Below are positions 61,371-64,000 of a stretch of 64,000 nucleotides of DNA, one piece after another. Each line of letters starts with the position of its first letter. Positions within the stretch are counted from its first letter, which is position 1. The notes beneath the pieces were generated by a model, which worked only from the letters and a program-made list of their open reading frames with translations, ran no database searches and was not told the origin of the DNA. The stretch is from Methylotenera_A sp031399315. Lineage in GTDB: Bacteria > Pseudomonadota > Gammaproteobacteria > Burkholderiales > Methylophilaceae. The DNA is taken from assembly GCA_031399315.1 (NCBI GenBank), contig JANNOS010000106.1, positions 39,888 to 103,887 on the forward strand. The letters run 5' to 3'. The translations under genes were made by a program, and so were the position numbers.

Positions 61371-63941
61371 TTAGTCTTTTTGAGCAATCAGTTGGCAAGC
61401 CAATGCGCTGGCATATGGCAGTGACTGCAACGCTAACATTGACACCCAAAGCTGCGCATCGACGTTGCTAAAACCGCGGCTAGTAAGCATTGCAATTGCT
61501 GATAGTATAAGCGCAGTCAAAATTATAAATTCTTCGCGTATCGGCTTGAGAATTCCCCATTTACTTTCTGAAGTTTTAGTTTTAGCGGTCACTACAAACA
61601 CCCCCTCTTTTTGCACAACCCCCATCATCACGCCGCGCGCAATAGCGTGTGACAAGCCTAAGCTAGCAAGCGATGCGCCAAAAATATCGGTCCAACTACA
61701 TTGCATGGTTTTTCGATATAAAATAGGCCCTAATGCGGCTTTAATGCCTAAAAAGCATAAAATCGGCACAATCATAATCGCAACAGGCAAGCTGAAACTA
61801 TTGGGAAAAGCCAGCATAGCCAGCGTCCAAAAAATTGAACCTAATGTAAAAACGAGCTGTAGTGCATCCCCCAGCCAGCCAAACCAGCCAGTTAAAAAGT
61901 GGTAACGTTGGCTAAAACTTAAAGTGGATTTTCCCACTAGTTTTGGAATATGCCGTTTTAATATTTGCATTGCACCAAATGCCCAACGATAGCGTTGCGA
62001 TTTTAAAGCATTGAAATTAGCGGGTGTTAGGCCACGTCCAAAAGTGTCATCCACATAACGCAATTCAAAATCATTCTCTAATAAACGTAAACCTAATTCT
62101 GTATCTTCACAAATGCACCACTCAGACCAACCACCTAAGTCTTTCAAGGCCTGATGGCGAATGAGTGTCATTGTTCCATGTTGAATCAACGCATTACGTT
62201 CATGACGATGATGCATGCCAATACGAAAAAAACCTTCAAACTCCCAATTACACATGCGACTAAAAAAACTATCTTCCCAGTCACGGTGCGCTTGCGGCGC
62301 TTGCACAACAGCGACTTTTTCCTCTAAAAAGTGTGGTGTTAATGTTGCAATCCAATCTGGAGTCACTATGTAATCCGCATCGACAACACCTATCACCTGA
62401 ACCTTGGGGTTAGTCTTTGTAAGCGCAAAATTGAGTGCCCCAGCTTTAAACCCAGGCCAAGTCGGCAAATGATAAAAGTGAAAATGTTCCGGCAAGGTTG
62501 CCATATAAGCTTCAATCGGCTTCCACTTCGCCTCGTCTTTAGTATTGTTATCCACCACGATCACTTCAAAATTGGTGTAATCAAGTTTCCTTAAGCTTTC
62601 TATCGTCGCAATCACCATATCGGGCGGTTCGTTATAGCATGCTAAATGAATAGAAACCATGAGCTCTTGTTCTGCTGGAAGTGGTTCTTCACGCGCATAA
62701 ATACGCCGCCACTGGCGTTTAAACATCACCTCACTAAATTCCACTGCATAAATCATTAACACGGCCGATGTGAGCGCCATGCCAATAATAAGACCACCCA
62801 GCACCACGAAATCACGCAAGGTGTAGTAATAATCTCCTGGTAAATTCCAGGCTACAACTAGGGTCGTAATGCAGGCTTGGAGCAACACCGCCATAGAAAC
62901 AAAGCCACCAACACCCCACTCTTTAAAACGCCAGCCTATAAAGGTAATGGGTAAAAATGCAAGTAGCGTTGACCAAAGCGCCTTGGCTACCCAGCGATTA
63001 TCCTTAGGCACTGCACCTTGCAGAGAATATTTTTCATGCCGATCTGCATTAAACATACCCCAATATGCACCGGCCCAACCCTCAATTTTCACTTTCCATG
63101 GTTGGTCAAAAGCTTCCATCAAATAATAATCGGCGTCTTGAAAAATATTTTTAGCCAAAAACTCACGTACAAAACGTGCCTGATTCACTTCGCTAGCAAC
63201 TGATGCTTGAATCCTAGGTCCTTGGCTAGGCCAACCAATTTCTGTTATCACAATTTTTTTACGTGGATAAGCTTCCATCAGCGCCTGGTAGCGCTCAACC
63301 GTATACTGAACGGCATGTTCTATCGGCACCCCTTCATGATAAGGCAGCAAATGCACCGCAATAAAGTCCACATGCTTGACTAACTCAGGATTTTTTAACC
63401 ATATATGCCATGGTTCTGCAGTAGAGATTGGAATGCTCGACTTACCGCGTACATCGTCAAGGTATCCGAACAGTGCTTTTTTACTCATATCGTTACGCAA
63501 TAAAACCTCATTGCCAACCAACGCCTGCTCAATATTTGGGTAAATCTTTATCTGTTCTTTTAAAGCGTTTATTTCGCGAATATTTGATTTTTTATCAGAA
63601 CCAAGCCACGCGCCCGCTGTAATATAAAACCCCAAGTTGGATGCAAGTGGGGTCACCTCACTATTATCAAGAGCACTATATATTCGAATACGATTAGTAA
63701 GAGGTTTAAGCAATCTCAAGTCTGCTAGTAATTCAGCAGTACTCGGAAAATTTTTCTCTAGAGGACCTTGATCTTCTTGGAAACCGCTATACGCGAAACC
63801 ACTTACTACTTGGGGAGCATTAATTAAAGGTAATGTACGATTGAATATCGCCCAAGCACTAAAATGAATTATGCCTACTATAAGTGTGAATGCTAAAGGG
63901 GTAATAATTCTTTTATTAAATAAAATCATCAAATCGATCAA
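61371..63941 (-). CDS. GH17-like / GT2 membrane glucan synthase-like protein
   Basis: 856 residues. TM helix ~10-30; ~35-315 resembles a GH17 glucanase barrel (FAYSGFQEDQGPLEKNFP, NRIRIYSALDN, VGNEVLLR, ITEIGWPSQGP); several TM helices (~325-410); a GT2 catalytic core with VVDADYIVTPDWI (DxD, ~523), CICEDTELGLRL (ED, ~610) and SQRYRWAFGAMQ (QxxRW, ~650); then further TM helices. Similar fusions are annotated as beta-1,3-glucan or cyclic glucan synthases. Activity and product unproven. Start ATG 63941, or 63929. Confidence 0.85.
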   Translation of the reverse strand: MIDLMILFNKRIITPLAFTLIVGIIHFSAWAIFNRTLPLINAPQVVSGFAYSGFQEDQGPLEKNFPSTAELLADLRLLKPLTNRIRIYSALDNSEVTPLASNLGFYITAGAWLGSDKKSNIREINALKEQIKIYPNIEQALVGNEVLLRNDMSKKALFGYLDDVRGKSSIPISTAEPWHIWLKNPELVKHVDFIAVHLLPYHEGVPIEHAVQYTVERYQALMEAYPRKKIVITEIGWPSQGPRIQASVASEVNQARFVREFLAKNIFQDADYYLMEAFDQPWKVKIEGWAGAYWGMFNADRHEKYSLQGAVPKDNRWVAKALWSTLLAFLPITFIGWRFKEWGVGGFVSMAVLLQACITTLVVAWNLPGDYYYTLRDFVVLGGLIIGMALTSAVLMIYAVEFSEVMFKRQWRRIYAREEPLPAEQELMVSIHLACYNEPPDMVIATIESLRKLDYTNFEVIVVDNNTKDEAKWKPIEAYMATLPEHFHFYHLPTWPGFKAGALNFALTKTNPKVQVIGVVDADYIVTPDWIATLTPHFLEEKVAVVQAPQAHRDWEDSFFSRMCNWEFEGFFRIGMHHRHERNALIQHGTMTLIRHQALKDLGGWSEWCICEDTELGLRLLENDFELRYVDDTFGRGLTPANFNALKSQRYRWAFGAMQILKRHIPKLVGKSTLSFSQRYHFLTGWFGWLGDALQLVFTLGSIFWTLAMLAFPNSFSLPVAIMIVPILCFLGIKAALGPILYRKTMQCSWTDIFGASLASLGLSHAIARGVMMGVVQKEGVFVVTAKTKTSESKWGILKPIREEFIILTALILSAIAMLTSRGFSNVDAQLWVSMLALQSLPYASALACQLIAQKD

Positions 63942-64000
63942 AGGGTTATAGAAGTATAGTTTTAAGAAATCTTTCAGCTATTCTTATTATTTGGAGTAAT

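Noticed and set aside
61371..63941. Cellulose synthase (BcsA)
   Set aside because: It lacks a PilZ domain and bcs neighbours and carries a GH17-like domain, pointing to another glucan.
1..64000. tRNA, rRNA, prophage, insertion sequence or integration site
   Set aside because: No cloverleaf-like sequences, ribosomal segments, transposase/integrase frames or flanking target duplications were recognised.

Overview
This 64 kb window is gene-dense chromosomal DNA of moderate GC content. It most resembles a betaproteobacterial methylotroph of the family Methylophilaceae (Methylotenera-like). That placement is inferred from gene content and order, not from a database match. It rests on a large methylcitrate-cycle locus (prpB, prpC, prpD, acnB) fused to succinate dehydrogenase, fumarase and malic-enzyme genes, on the surE-pcm-nlpD and aceE-aceF blocks, and on the divergent metG/mrp pair. 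I found no rRNA, tRNA, CRISPR array, prophage or insertion sequence.

Layout. 0-10.8 kb is housekeeping: the 3' end of pyrF, a ComEA-like DNA-binding protein with a very long Lys-rich tail, a glycine-zipper protein, metG (with a palindromic repeat inserted in frame), mrp/apbC, TfoX-N and DUF1003 genes, a tiny 4-oxalocrotonate-tautomerase-like gene, a short CDF transporter, EF-hand proteins, rlmJ, a UPF0114 protein and a DUF2914 membrane protein.

10.8-30.8 kb is the centrepiece, about 20 kb of carboxylic-acid metabolism. Leftward from a GntR/UTRA regulator near 23.9 kb run malic enzyme, sdhC-D-A-B-E, a CitE-like lyase, an acyl-CoA synthetase, class I fumarase, an EF-hand protein and acnB. Rightward run a second CitE-like protein, a double-hotdog MaoC protein closely resembling mesaconyl-CoA (beta-methylmalyl-CoA) hydratase, a third CitE-like lyase, prpB, prpC and prpD. 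The divergent intergenic region carries a strong palindrome beside a perfect TTGACA-18-TATAAT promoter. Together the genes can take propionyl-CoA plus oxaloacetate to pyruvate plus succinate and return succinate to malate and pyruvate. The hydratase and lyases suggest an added branch linking mesaconyl-CoA or beta-methylmalyl-CoA, glyoxylate and propionyl-CoA.

30.8-47 kb holds an uncharacterised protein, purB, wrbA, a HugZ-like gene, DUF2069, surE-pcm-nlpD (no rpoS follows), a thioredoxin, a TolB-like/TPR regulator, a secreted protein, an aldehyde dehydrogenase, a nitroreductase/OYE/YceI/pirin stress cluster, a PsiE-like gene, tadA and a BAX-inhibitor-like protein.

47-64 kb holds a BLUF photoreceptor, recJ preceded by a gene remnant, a 2TM glycine-zipper protein, a YHS-like/pentapeptide-repeat protein, a persulfide-detoxification locus (ETHE1-type dioxygenase divergent from a two-cysteine ArsR regulator, a DUF442 protein and TauE, then a Crp/Fnr regulator), an M17 aminopeptidase, aceE-aceF, and a GH17-GT2 membrane glucan synthase-like protein.
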